Assembly (NCBI GenBank): GCA_025869455.1
Contig: JAOZVT010000664.1
Location: 1 to 7,774, forward strand
Direction of reading: 5' to 3'
Length of the DNA stretch: 7,774 nt
Source: Prosthecobacter sp.
GTDB lineage: Bacteria; Verrucomicrobiota; Verrucomicrobiia; Verrucomicrobiales; Verrucomicrobiaceae
Position numbers and translations under genes: made by a program
The notes under the pieces: model-generated
Told to the model about the DNA's origin: nothing
What the model saw: the letters and a program-made list of their open reading frames with translations, nothing else
Database searches by the model: none
Part shown: piece after piece, positions 1 to 7,489 of the stretch
Numbering within the stretch: position 1 is the stretch's first letter
Layout of the letters: each line of letters begins with the position of its first letter

Positions 1-416
1 TTTTACATAGCTGAACAAAAAGACGTTCAAGAATAGACTCCCATGTCATCTGAGGGCCAAAGCTGTACAGTGCCGAGGTTCCCCTGTATTCCCTCAAGAA
101 GTCCGCCTTAAAGTCTCTCCAGCTTATTGTCTGGCCTTGAGTTAGTCGAAACGAGGTCGGAAAAGGAATGGTTTTTGATTGTTTTTTCAAGTGGAAAGCT
201 TATTCCAGGCGCTTTATTGCGACATATTCACGCCTTTTTGCAAATTGGTCGCATTAGGAGAGAGGTATGTGGGGGCCCTAAATAGAGCCTTGGTGAGCAG
301 GAGTTCGCAAAAAGCCTCGCAAATCTGCCGCTTGAGCCGCGTTAATTTCATTCCCTGAGTTGGCGGAGAAGCCTTGACCCTCCTCTTGCCTCCGCCTTTA
401 CTCTCTACCCCACGCC
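1..416. other. Upstream non-coding region, no gene recognised
   Basis: No open reading frame of convincing length or composition was found on either strand. The stretch is visibly more A+T-rich around 130-260 than the coding DNA that follows, which suits a promoter or intergenic region. Small-scale structure is weak: a 6-bp inverted repeat TGCGAC/GTCGCA (218-223 and 248-253, 24 bp apart) and two TCGCAAA copies 12 bp apart (305-311 and 317-323). A GGGGGCCC run lies near 271-278. None is strong enough to call an operator. The last about 45 bases carry the candidate promoter of the gene at 417. A small RNA or the 5' region of a minus-strand gene beyond the left edge cannot be excluded. Confidence 0.6.
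374..402 (+). promoter_or_regulatory. Candidate sigma70-type promoter for the propeller/cytochrome gene
   Basis: TTGACC at 374-379 matches the -35 consensus at 5 of 6 positions. A 17-bp spacer then leads to TTTACT at 397-402, which matches the -10 consensus at 4 of 6. Transcription would begin near 409, only about 8 bases before the ATG at 417. The intervening bases are pyrimidine-rich and contain no Shine-Dalgarno sequence. This is a match by eye, and short matches of this kind also occur by chance. Confidence 0.35.
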
Positions 417-3400
417 ATGTCTCGTTTCCTCACGCTACCACTTTTGCTCTGCACTGGAGTTGTTTGGGCCTCTCAGCCCCATTCCACCGCCGATCTGCCT
501 GATCCCAATCCTGAAGTGGAGAAGGCCGGCTTCGTCGTACCTGAGGGACTGGAAGTCACTCTCTGGGCGCAAGAACCGATGATTGCCAAACCTGTGCAGA
601 TGAACTGGGACGCCCAGGGCCGACTTTGGGTGGTCAGCAGCACGACTTATCCGCAGATCAAACCGGGCGATGGTACGAAGGACCAAGTGGTGGTTCTGGA
701 AGATACCGATCATGACGGCAAGGCGGACAAGTCCACCGTGTTTGCAGAAGGTCTGCACATTCCTACGGCCGTGATCCCTGGCGACGGCGGAGCCTATGTG
801 GCGAATTCCACGGAGGTGCTTTTTCTGAAGGACACGGACGGTGACCTGAAGGCGGACGAGCGTACCATCTTACTCAGTGGTTTCGGTACGGAGGATACAC
901 ACCATTTGCTGCACACGCTGCGGCATACACCGGAAGGTCTGCTCTCCTTCAATCAATCCATCTACATTCACAGTCATATTGAGACACCCTATGGCGTGCG
1001 TCGTCTCATGGGCGGTGGTATCTGGGAGTTTCGTCCCGAAACCCGGAAGCTGGAAGTTCTCAGCAAGGGGCTTATCAATCCCTGGGGTTATGAGTTTGAT
1101 CATTGGGGCCAATCTTTCGCCACAGACGGTGCTGGTGGTGAAGGTCTGAACTACATCTTCCTGGGCAGTGTTTTCAAAACTTCACCCGGAGCAGCGCGGA
1201 CTCTCAGTGGTCTCAGCCCTGGCCAGCCGAAACAGAGCGGTTTGGAAGTGATTGATGACCCACATTGGCCAGAGGAATGGCAGGGCACCTGGATCACCAA
1301 TGATTTCCGTGGCAATCGCGTCAATCATTTCAAGGTGAGCGCCAGCGGAAGTGGCTACATCGCCAAACAAGAAGACGATGTCCTGGCCTCCAATCACCGC
1401 GCTTTCCGCCCCATTGACGTGCGCGTCGGTCCAGACGGTGCGCTCTACATTGCGGACTGGTATAACCCGATCATTCAACATGGCGAAGTGGACTTCCGCG
1501 ATCCCCGTCGTGATCAGGTTCATGGCCGCATCTGGCGCGTGACGGCTAAAGGCCGCCCTCTCAGTGAGATGCCGAAGATCGTCGGTGCCCCGGTGCCTGA
1601 TCTGCTGGAGATGCTGAAGAGCAATCGCAAATGGACTCGTGACTTTGCTCGCCAGGAACTGCGTGCCCGTGGGGTGGCTGAGGTCATGCCCGTGCTGAAA
1701 CCGTGGGTGGATGGATTGGACAAGGAGGATGCCAATTACTGGCACAATCTACTCGAAGTCAGCTGGGCGCGTGAGGGCCTGAACCGCTTTTCTCCAAAAC
1801 TCTGGCGTGATCTCTACGCCAGTCCTGATGCCCGCGTGCGTGCTGCGGCCATGCGCATCCTCACCCATCGCTGGCGTGAATTGCCAGATGCCATGGATTA
1901 CCTGAAAAAAGGCATCACGGATGAAAATGCTCAGGTTCGTCTCTGGGCCATGGGCGTGTTATCAGACATGCGCCAGCCGAAGGCTTTTGAACTGGCTCTG
2001 AAGGCTCTGGATAGCAACATGGATGAAAACTTGGATTTCCTGCTGGAACTGACCGCCCGTGAGCAGGCGGATATCTGGCTGCCGCTGGCCTTGAAGGGAG
2101 ACCTGAAGCTGAATGACAATCCGAAGCATCTTGTCTATGCCATGAAGGCCACCGGACGCAGCAACGCGCTGAAGCCGTTGCTCATTTCCTTGGAGGCCGG
2201 AAGATTGGCTCCTGAAGATGCGGCCGCAGTGATGCTGATGGCAGGAGATGCTGCCGATGCAGCGCAGGCTAAATTGATCGCTCAACTGGTGAATGACCCA
2301 GCGATGGCGGACAAAGTCGTCGGTCTGATGAGTGCTTTAGTGAAGGCTGCGACTGCCAGAGCTGTGATCCCAGAGGGGGCCGAAGCCATCGTGAAAGCTT
2401 GGCTGGAAAGCCCACGGCCTGAGATCGTTCATCATGCCACCATCCTGGCTGGTGCCTGGAAAGTGGAATCCACCCGCGAAACTCTGCAAAACATCTTGGT
2501 CAAAGCAGATACTCTGCCTCCCGTGCGCGAGGGCGCGGTACAAGGTCTGGCCAAGCTGGGCGGCGCAAAATCACGCGACTTTTTTGACAAAGTCTTCCTG
2601 GAAAATGAATCGCTGCGCAGCATCGCTGTGCAGGGGCTGACGGATACGGGTCCGCAACTGGCCGCCAAGCGCGCCGTTGAGTTTTTTGCTGCCGCTAAGA
2701 CCGCCCAGGAAGCACTACCCGTGCTGACCGCCTTCTTGAAGAACAAGCAGCTCCCAGGCGTGCTGGCGAAGGAACTCGCAGGGAAAACCATTCCCGAATA
2801 CGTGGCGGTGGAAGGCATCCGCACCGTCTCTACCCGTGGTATCAAAGGCCCGCTGGAAGAAGCTCTGCGCACAGCAGGTGGAGTGAAGCAGATGAATCAG
2901 TCCTTAACCCCGGAACAAATGGCCGCCTTGATGGCTAAAGTGAAGGATCAGGGCAACGCAGTGCGTGGGGAGGCCATTTACCGCCGCCAGCAGATGCTCT
3001 GCCAGACCTGTCATGCCATTGGTGACGCCGGTGGTGTTCTTGGTCCTAACCTCGTCAGTATTGGCGGCAGTGCTCCCGTGGATTACTTGATCGAAAGCCT
3101 TTTGGAGCCTAGCAAGAAGATCAAAGAAGGTTATCACATGATCATCATCGGCACCAAAGATGGCCAGGTCATCAGCGGTGGCTTGGTCCAAGACGGTAGT
3201 GATGAAGTGGTGATCCGCGACCCTGCTAACCAGCTTCAAAAAGTGCCCAAAGCACAGATTGCTAGCCGCCAGATGAGCCCAGCCAGCATGATGCCTCCTG
3301 GCCTCACCGCCAGTCTGCGTGAAGATGAGTTTGTGGACCTTGTCCGCTTCCTTTCCGAACTGGGCCGTGAGGGTGACTACAAGATCAAGCCTAACCGCTA

Positions 3401-3821
3401 TGTACGCACTTGGCGTGTGATGGGTCCCATGGAAAAAGAAGTGATCGATCACGTCCGCCACGTGGGATTGCCCGCTTTGCACGACCATGAAAACACCTAC
3501 CCTTGGCAGCTTCTGTTCTCCCAGGTCAGCGGTAATTTACCCTTGAGCGAATTGGGTGAAATCAAGATGTATCCCTGGTTCCCGAAGATTGCTCAATTCA
3601 CCCTGAAGCTCGACAGCCCCGGTAAAGTGAAGCTGGGACTCAGCAGCACAAAAGCAATCGAAATGGTGGTGGATGACCAGATCGTCAAAGAAATCGGCCC
3701 TGAAGTCACGCTCGATCTCGCCGCAGGGATTCACCCTGTCAGCATGATCATCGGTCATGACGTTGGAGATCTCGCGAGCTTCCGCGTGGAGATTCTCGAT
3801 GGCGCAGTGACTTTGCAGTGA
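417..3821 (+). CDS. Exported PVC-type beta-propeller dehydrogenase with HEAT-like repeats and cytochrome c domain
   Basis: Predicted 1134-residue secreted or periplasmic redox protein. Residues 1-19 form a signal peptide with likely cleavage after Trp-Ala-Ser, which supports this ATG despite the lack of a Shine-Dalgarno sequence. Residues about 38-378 match the 'putative membrane-bound dehydrogenase' propeller of Pirellula/Verrucomicrobium proteins (TIGR02604 type, distant kin of sugar/sorbosone dehydrogenases). Family marks include GPDGALYIADWYNP (338-351) and VHGRIWRV (368-375). Two acidic calcium-type loops lie at 96-104 and 139-147. Residues about 395-800 are helical and HEAT-like, for example around 468-485 and 502-517. 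Residues about 850-983 form the cytochrome domain (TIGR02603 type): haem motif CQTCH at 862-866 and a likely axial Met in the SMMP segment (M958 or M959). About 150 further residues (984-1134) look like a beta-sandwich tail. No membrane helix is seen beyond the signal peptide. Substrate and electron acceptor are unknown. The gene converges on the sulfatase pair. Confidence 0.93.
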   Translation: MSRFLTLPLLLCTGVVWASQPHSTADLPDPNPEVEKAGFVVPEGLEVTLWAQEPMIAKPVQMNWDAQGRLWVVSSTTYPQIKPGDGTKDQVVVLEDTDHDGKADKSTVFAEGLHIPTAVIPGDGGAYVANSTEVLFLKDTDGDLKADERTILLSGFGTEDTHHLLHTLRHTPEGLLSFNQSIYIHSHIETPYGVRRLMGGGIWEFRPETRKLEVLSKGLINPWGYEFDHWGQSFATDGAGGEGLNYIFLGSVFKTSPGAARTLSGLSPGQPKQSGLEVIDDPHWPEEWQGTWITNDFRGNRVNHFKVSASGSGYIAKQEDDVLASNHRAFRPIDVRVGPDGALYIADWYNPIIQHGEVDFRDPRRDQVHGRIWRVTAKGRPLSEMPKIVGAPVPDLLEMLKSNRKWTRDFARQELRARGVAEVMPVLKPWVDGLDKEDANYWHNLLEVSWAREGLNRFSPKLWRDLYASPDARVRAAAMRILTHRWRELPDAMDYLKKGITDENAQVRLWAMGVLSDMRQPKAFELALKALDSNMDENLDFLLELTAREQADIWLPLALKGDLKLNDNPKHLVYAMKATGRSNALKPLLISLEAGRLAPEDAAAVMLMAGDAADAAQAKLIAQLVNDPAMADKVVGLMSALVKAATARAVIPEGAEAIVKAWLESPRPEIVHHATILAGAWKVESTRETLQNILVKADTLPPVREGAVQGLAKLGGAKSRDFFDKVFLENESLRSIAVQGLTDTGPQLAAKRAVEFFAAAKTAQEALPVLTAFLKNKQLPGVLAKELAGKTIPEYVAVEGIRTVSTRGIKGPLEEALRTAGGVKQMNQSLTPEQMAALMAKVKDQGNAVRGEAIYRRQQMLCQTCHAIGDAGGVLGPNLVSIGGSAPVDYLIESLLEPSKKIKEGYHMIIIGTKDGQVISGGLVQDGSDEVVIRDPANQLQKVPKAQIASRQMSPASMMPPGLTASLREDEFVDLVRFLSELGREGDYKIKPNRYVRTWRVMGPMEKEVIDHVRHVGLPALHDHENTYPWQLLFSQVSGNLPLSELGEIKMYPWFPKIAQFTLKLDSPGKVKLGLSSTKAIEMVVDDQIVKEIGPEVTLDLAAGIHPVSMIIGHDVGDLASFRVEILDGAVTLQ

Positions 3822-3867
3822 GCCCCTGCGTCAATGAAGGCTGAATGATTTCCAGAGCGTCCTCGCC

Positions 3868-3901
3868 GCCCCTCTCCCTTTGGGAGGCCTGGGTGAGGGG
3901 C
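3868..3901. repeat. REP-like GC-rich imperfect palindrome
   Basis: GCCCCTC (3868-3874) pairs perfectly with GAGGGGC (3895-3901). Nested inside is TCCC-TTT-GGGA (3875-3885), followed by an unpaired GGCCTGGGT segment (3886-3894). The form, a CCCTCTCCCTTTGGGAG core with a nearby GGGTGAGGGG, resembles a family of short intergenic palindromes common in many bacterial genomes. It starts 46 bases after the stop codon of the propeller/cytochrome gene. No U-tract follows, so it is not a standard terminator on either strand. It may still slow polymerase or stabilise the 3' end of the mRNA. Only one copy is in the window, so calling it a dispersed repeat is inference. Confidence 0.5.
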
Positions 3902-4000
3902 TGTGGGACTGCCGTAAAGTCCGCCTCTATATCAGACCGTACTTTCCCAACACGTTCTGTTTAATGCCTCTGCCCTACTTTTAGGACTGAAGAGCAATGG

Positions 4001-4042
4001 ACTTGTTCTCCAATAGGGAGATGCTGCTATTTGAGAACAAGT
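4001..4042. other. 42-nt long-stem hairpin of unknown role
   Basis: ACTTGTTCTC (4001-4010) is the exact reverse complement of GAGAACAAGT (4033-4042). After one C/T mismatch (4011 against 4032) pairing resumes with AATAG (4012-4016) against CTATT (4027-4031). This leaves a 10-nt loop, GGAGATGCTG (4017-4026). The stem is therefore 15 base pairs plus one mismatch. It is A+T-rich and lacks a U-tract on both strands, unlike the terminator about 30 bases further on. It lies between convergent genes, outside any coding region. It could be an mRNA 3'-end structure, a protein-binding palindrome, or a remnant or unit of a small palindromic element. Confidence 0.6.
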
Positions 4043-4068
4043 TTACGGCTCTCTATTGTTAGACTCAC

Positions 4069-4103
4069 AAAAAAGCCGCCTCAGTTTATGCGGCGGCTTT
4101 TTT
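4069..4103. terminator. Bidirectional intrinsic terminator between convergent genes
   Basis: AAAAAAGCCGCC (4069-4080) and GGCGGCTTTTTT (4092-4103) form a perfect 12-bp inverted repeat around an 11-nt loop. The GCCGCC/GGCGGC stem is followed by six T on either strand, so it should work in both directions. On the minus strand it lies 17 bases past the stop codon of the sulfatase operon, the usual place for an operon terminator. On the plus strand it lies about 250 bases past the propeller/cytochrome gene and would stop read-through into the sulfatases. Confidence 0.92.
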
Positions 4104-4120
4104 GGTTAGATGAAATACAC

Positions 4121-5692
4121 TTATTCCTCTGCGCCTTTCTTTTTCTTGTTAGGCCGAGCTTTGTTCTTGGCTTCCACTTCTTCGGCTTTGGCCTTCACAG
4201 TTTCAGTAATGGTGGCTTCTTCTTTAGCCATCCAGGTTTCATAGCCCTTTTTGCGGCTGGAGAGGTATTTGTAGGTATCGAAGATGGCTCCATTGCCGAG
4301 AGCACGTGGGTCGCCGTCTTCTTTGAGCATGGTCATCATCTTGTAGCGCAGTTCATCCAGGGTGGAGGTGAAGGCCAGATCATTGGCCAAGTTGCGCACG
4401 CAGGCGGCATCGTCACTGAGGCGATACAATTCATCAGCAGGGCGTTTGCCAAAGGAGAGGTCGTAATAGTAACCGCCCAGAGCTTTTAGCAGTTCCTTGG
4501 TGGGGCTTGGGTCGCAGTTGCCAAAGTCCGTCTCAGGATCGCCCGCAGGCCAGCGTTCAGGCTGAAAGTTGTGGATGTAGAGGAAGTCCTTGGTGCGGAT
4601 GGCACGCACAGGATAACCCATGTCGTTTGCCCGGCCCAGGTCATGACGCTCTTTGCCCGCGAGCATGACATCGCGGTTCTCGACAAATCCAGACTTGGGA
4701 GAACGCAGGATGCCAACGAGGCTCTTCCCCGTCATCTGTTCATGTGGCTTCAGGCCCGCCAGTTCCATGAAGGTGGGGGCAAAGTCTCGAACATTGACGA
4801 AATCCTCCACCACTCGTCCTGGCTGGATGCCTTTGCCCCAACGGATGGCTAGAGGAAGATGAAAACCATCTTCATGAATCTGCCCCTTCACAAATGGGAA
4901 CGGCATGCCGTGGTCTGAGGTCACAATGACGACGGTGTTTTCCAGTTCACCGGAAGCCTCCAAGGTGGCAAGTGCGCGGCCAATGTGGGCATCCGCATAT
5001 TCCACTTCGATGGCGTAGTCAGCCATGTCTCCACGTACGATAGCCGTGTCGGGTAGGTAAGGCGGCACGACCACATCTTCTAACTTCTTCCCAAGGCGGA
5101 CCCCGGAGTCGAGTTCATAGGAGCGATGGGGTTCCTGGAAACCCATCCAAAAGCAGAAAGGTTTGCTCTTTTCGCGCTGAGCTAGGAAAGCATCGAAGTT
5201 CTTGCTGTAATCGATTTTACCAATGCCCTTGGCGGGAGGTTCGATCTTGTGCTCATCAAAGCTGGGGCCAGCAGGGTTTTGCGTGCGACCATTGAGCTTG
5301 AATTCACCCGGTCCCCAGCCTTTGCCCGTGAGGCCGATATTGTATCCTGAAGCTTGGATCAGATCTGGATAGACCGCAAACTTTGGCGGGAAGAGTCCAT
5401 TGTGGCAGGAGGCTTCTTCGAGCTGCCAAGTGTTGCGCCCCGTTAGAATGCTGGCGCGGCAGGGGCTGCACTTGGGATTGGAAGTGTAAGCATTTTTGAA
5501 AAGGATACCTTCACGGGCGACACGGTCAAAGTTAGGCGTCTTGACCCAATCACAACCGTAAGCACCCGCGTGTTGCCAACCCCAGTCGTCGAAGATGATG
5601 AATAAGATGTTAGGCCGTTCGGCATCTTTAGCGGGCGAGGCAGTCGCCAAGACAGCCAAGGCGGAACAGAGGATGAAAAGGAATCGTTTCAT
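4121..5692 (-). CDS. Exported sulfatase, CSPCR-type, second gene of operon
   Basis: Predicted 523-residue sulfatase of the alkaline-phosphatase superfamily, hydrolysing a sulfate ester or N-sulfate outside the cytoplasm. Residues 1-20 are a signal peptide with cleavage near the Ala-Ser-Pro-Ala segment. Metal-site Asp35-Asp36 open the fold (FDDWGW). The formylglycine site is C75 in CSPCR (75-79), followed by ASILTGR. Other likely active-site residues are K124, H189 (EPHR), D260-H261 (SDHG) and K269. Two features are unusual: Cys replaces Ser in the CxPSR motif, and the usual GK-x-H motif reads GKGW (123-126), so Trp stands where His is expected. The C-terminus (about 488-523) is a Lys/Glu-rich low-complexity tail. 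Overall it recalls heparan-N-sulfatase-like proteins, but the substrate cannot be assigned. No Shine-Dalgarno is visible before this ATG. It starts 11 bp after the upstream sulfatase stop, so translation may depend on coupling. Confidence 0.93.
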   Translation of the reverse strand: MKRFLFILCSALAVLATASPAKDAERPNILFIIFDDWGWQHAGAYGCDWVKTPNFDRVAREGILFKNAYTSNPKCSPCRASILTGRNTWQLEEASCHNGLFPPKFAVYPDLIQASGYNIGLTGKGWGPGEFKLNGRTQNPAGPSFDEHKIEPPAKGIGKIDYSKNFDAFLAQREKSKPFCFWMGFQEPHRSYELDSGVRLGKKLEDVVVPPYLPDTAIVRGDMADYAIEVEYADAHIGRALATLEASGELENTVVIVTSDHGMPFPFVKGQIHEDGFHLPLAIRWGKGIQPGRVVEDFVNVRDFAPTFMELAGLKPHEQMTGKSLVGILRSPKSGFVENRDVMLAGKERHDLGRANDMGYPVRAIRTKDFLYIHNFQPERWPAGDPETDFGNCDPSPTKELLKALGGYYYDLSFGKRPADELYRLSDDAACVRNLANDLAFTSTLDELRYKMMTMLKEDGDPRALGNGAIFDTYKYLSSRKKGYETWMAKEEATITETVKAKAEEVEAKNKARPNKKKKGAEE

Positions 5693-5703
5693 GGTGGGGA
5701 AGC

Positions 5704-7368
5704 TCAGGATTTTTTGGGTGGGTTCGGGACTTTGCCTGTGACGAATTCATCGTGACTGAGGTTGCCATTGTTGTCTTGATCGCGCGCTTTGAACCAGCCT
5801 TCAGCATCGGCGGGATCGCGTCCTTTGCGAAACTCATCCCAACTGATCACGCCATCCTTGTCTGCGTCTTTTTGGATGAATTGCTTTTCACGGCTAGGAT
5901 CATTTTTCGAGTTAGCCTTGTTGTTGCCGCCCTTCTTTTTAGGGGCACCTGCGATGGGTAGAGGTAGATAATCATAGTCGAGAATCATCTTTTCCTGAAG
6001 GGCTTCTTTAAGTTGCTGTTCGACCTCTCTCATGTCTGGTTGCCCCGCGAGATTGCGCAGTTCATGGGGGTCTGCTTCCAGGTCATAGAGTTCATACACG
6101 GCCCGTGGACTGGTGAACCAGAGTGTTTCAAATTCGCTCGCTAGGTTTTGTTCCTCGTGAGCCTTCACAATGTCTTTCCAACCAGGGTCACCAGCACTAT
6201 CCACGGGCGCATAGACGTGGCTGGGGGTGACATTGTAGATGAGTTTGTAGTGGTCGCTACGCACCGCGCGGCTGTAATCCACACCGGAGGCTTTGACGTT
6301 TTCATCAAAGGTAGCGCTGCCATGCGGGCCACGTTCGGCAAAGATGTGTTTGCGCGGCTTAAAAGGTTTTCCCAATAGAAGGGGTAGGAAACTTTTGCCA
6401 CTGATGCGGTTAGGCACAGGCAAACCCGCTGCCTCTAAACAAGTCGGGGCAACATCTTCACCTGAAATCAGGTCGCGGGATTCGGTGCCGGGTTGGATCA
6501 TGCCTGGCCACCAGACCAGCAGGGGCACATTCAGACCAGGGTCATGCAGGTTGCCTTTGCCACTTGGGAAAGCCATGCCGTTATCTCCTGCGAAGATGAT
6601 GAGCGTATTTTCCAAGCCTGCGCGATCCTTGATGATATCGAGCACGTGTTGGAAGTCTCCGTCCATGTGTTCGATTTCACCTTCATAACGGGAGAGATCA
6701 CCACGCACACCTGGTAGATCAGGAAGACTACCAGGAACTTCCAGCTTGGCTGGATCAGGTGGATTCGTGCCTGTATCCCAGGGATGATGGGGATCACTGA
6801 AATTCACCCAAAGAAAGTAGGGTTTGTCAGCTGGGCGTTGATCAAAGAACTCGGCCATGGTCTTGGGGATGTTGGGCTGACCTGTGGCGTCCACGTAATC
6901 GAAGCGTTCCTTGAAGGTCTGCAGTTTATTGGCTTCAAAGACCTGGGAACTTACTTCGGGCCCGCGTCCAGAACCGTCGAGGTGATAGCTACGGCCAAGC
7001 ACACCGACAAAGTAGTCAGCTTCCTTTTTCAGAATCTCAGGGAAGGTGATCTCATCGCGGGGCAGGGGAGAACTGAACCGTGTAATGCGGCAGGCCACTG
7101 GGGAGCGACCCGTGAGAAAGGTGGCGCGTGATGGCACACACTGCGGAGCACCTGTGAAGAGGCGATGAAACTTCATGCCCCCAGCAGCAAATTGGTCCAA
7201 AGAAGGTGTCTTCATCTCGCTGCGCCCATAGCAGCCCAGGTAGGGGTAGCTGTGGTCATCGCTGAGTACGAAGACGATGTTAGGTTTGCCCCCAGAAGCA
7301 GGGGCTTCAGTCGCTGCATGACTGACAGCGATGGAGGCTAAAGTGAAAGCAAAGAGAAGCAGACGCAT
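5704..7368 (-). CDS. Exported sulfatase with C-terminal EF-hand pair, first gene of operon
   Basis: Predicted 554-residue sulfatase. The ATG at 7368 is preferred over one 18 codons upstream (7422), because it begins a clean signal peptide (residues 1-19, cleavage around Ser-His-Ala-Ala) and has AGGAG nine bases before it. Asp37-Asp38 (SDDHS) are metal ligands. The formylglycine site is C77 in canonical CVPSR (77-81), followed by ATFLTGR. Further likely active-site residues are R126 and H129 (GRSYHLDG), H194 (DPHHP), D262-N263 (GDNG) and K271. After the sulfatase fold (to about 475) comes a Lys/Asn-rich linker (about 476-498). Two EF-hand loops follow: 501-512, with D501, D503, D505 and E512, and 530-541, with D530, D532, N534 and E541. 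The EF pair probably binds calcium outside the cytoplasm, for stability or binding. It is co-transcribed with the second sulfatase 11 bp downstream, but the two differ in motifs and tails, so they are not a recent duplication. Substrate unknown. Confidence 0.93.
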   Translation of the reverse strand: MRLLLFAFTLASIAVSHAATEAPASGGKPNIVFVLSDDHSYPYLGCYGRSEMKTPSLDQFAAGGMKFHRLFTGAPQCVPSRATFLTGRSPVACRITRFSSPLPRDEITFPEILKKEADYFVGVLGRSYHLDGSGRGPEVSSQVFEANKLQTFKERFDYVDATGQPNIPKTMAEFFDQRPADKPYFLWVNFSDPHHPWDTGTNPPDPAKLEVPGSLPDLPGVRGDLSRYEGEIEHMDGDFQHVLDIIKDRAGLENTLIIFAGDNGMAFPSGKGNLHDPGLNVPLLVWWPGMIQPGTESRDLISGEDVAPTCLEAAGLPVPNRISGKSFLPLLLGKPFKPRKHIFAERGPHGSATFDENVKASGVDYSRAVRSDHYKLIYNVTPSHVYAPVDSAGDPGWKDIVKAHEEQNLASEFETLWFTSPRAVYELYDLEADPHELRNLAGQPDMREVEQQLKEALQEKMILDYDYLPLPIAGAPKKKGGNNKANSKNDPSREKQFIQKDADKDGVISWDEFRKGRDPADAEGWFKARDQDNNGNLSHDEFVTGKVPNPPKKS

Positions 7369-7377
7369 GGTGGTGAA

Positions 7378-7382
7378 CTCCT
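7378..7382 (-). promoter_or_regulatory. Ribosome binding site that fixes the first sulfatase start
   Basis: Read on the minus strand this is AGGAG, nine bases before the ATG at 7368. It is the clearest Shine-Dalgarno sequence in the window and decides for that ATG over the in-frame ATG at 7422, which would place 18 extra residues before the signal peptide. Confidence 0.7.
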
Positions 7383-7489
7383 GTGAACGTAGGCGAACTG
7401 CCGCCGATTGCGTCAAATGCACCGGAATTGCAGACAGGTCCGTTTACAAAACTCTCACAAAACGAACGGGAATGTCAGAGGAAAGAGAG

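Noticed and set aside
1182..1745. Long minus-strand open frames inside the propeller/cytochrome gene, including this 187-residue one and a 194-residue one at 2904-3488
   Set aside because: They are antisense frames of a clear full-length family protein, with no signal peptide, ribosome site or recognisable domain.
99..3926. Shared 10-mer AAGTCCGCCT at 99-108 and 3917-3926 in the two intergenic regions
   Set aside because: There is no extension of identity on either side, and a 10-base match between two regions of this size is plausible by chance.
3945..4063. Possible integron attC-like site, with GTTAGAC at 4057-4063 matching GTTRRRY and CCCAAC upstream near 3946-3951
   Set aside because: The upstream box lacks the required purine and does not pair with the GTTAGAC box. 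No integrase or cassette array is present.
4031..4489. 152-residue plus-strand open frame overlapping the terminator region and the 3' end of the second sulfatase
   Set aside because: It runs opposite the sulfatase coding strand, its N-terminal part would read through the terminator stem, and the product is a Phe/His-rich sequence typical of an antisense frame.
4121..7368. Idea that the two sulfatases are a recent tandem duplication
   Set aside because: Their active-site contexts (CSPCR versus CVPSR, GKGW versus GRSYH), sulfatase-core sequences and C-terminal tails differ throughout, so they belong to different subfamilies.
7369..7422. 18-residue N-terminal extension of the first sulfatase from an upstream ATG
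   Set aside because: It would bury the signal peptide inside the protein. The internal ATG at 7368 has AGGAG at good spacing.
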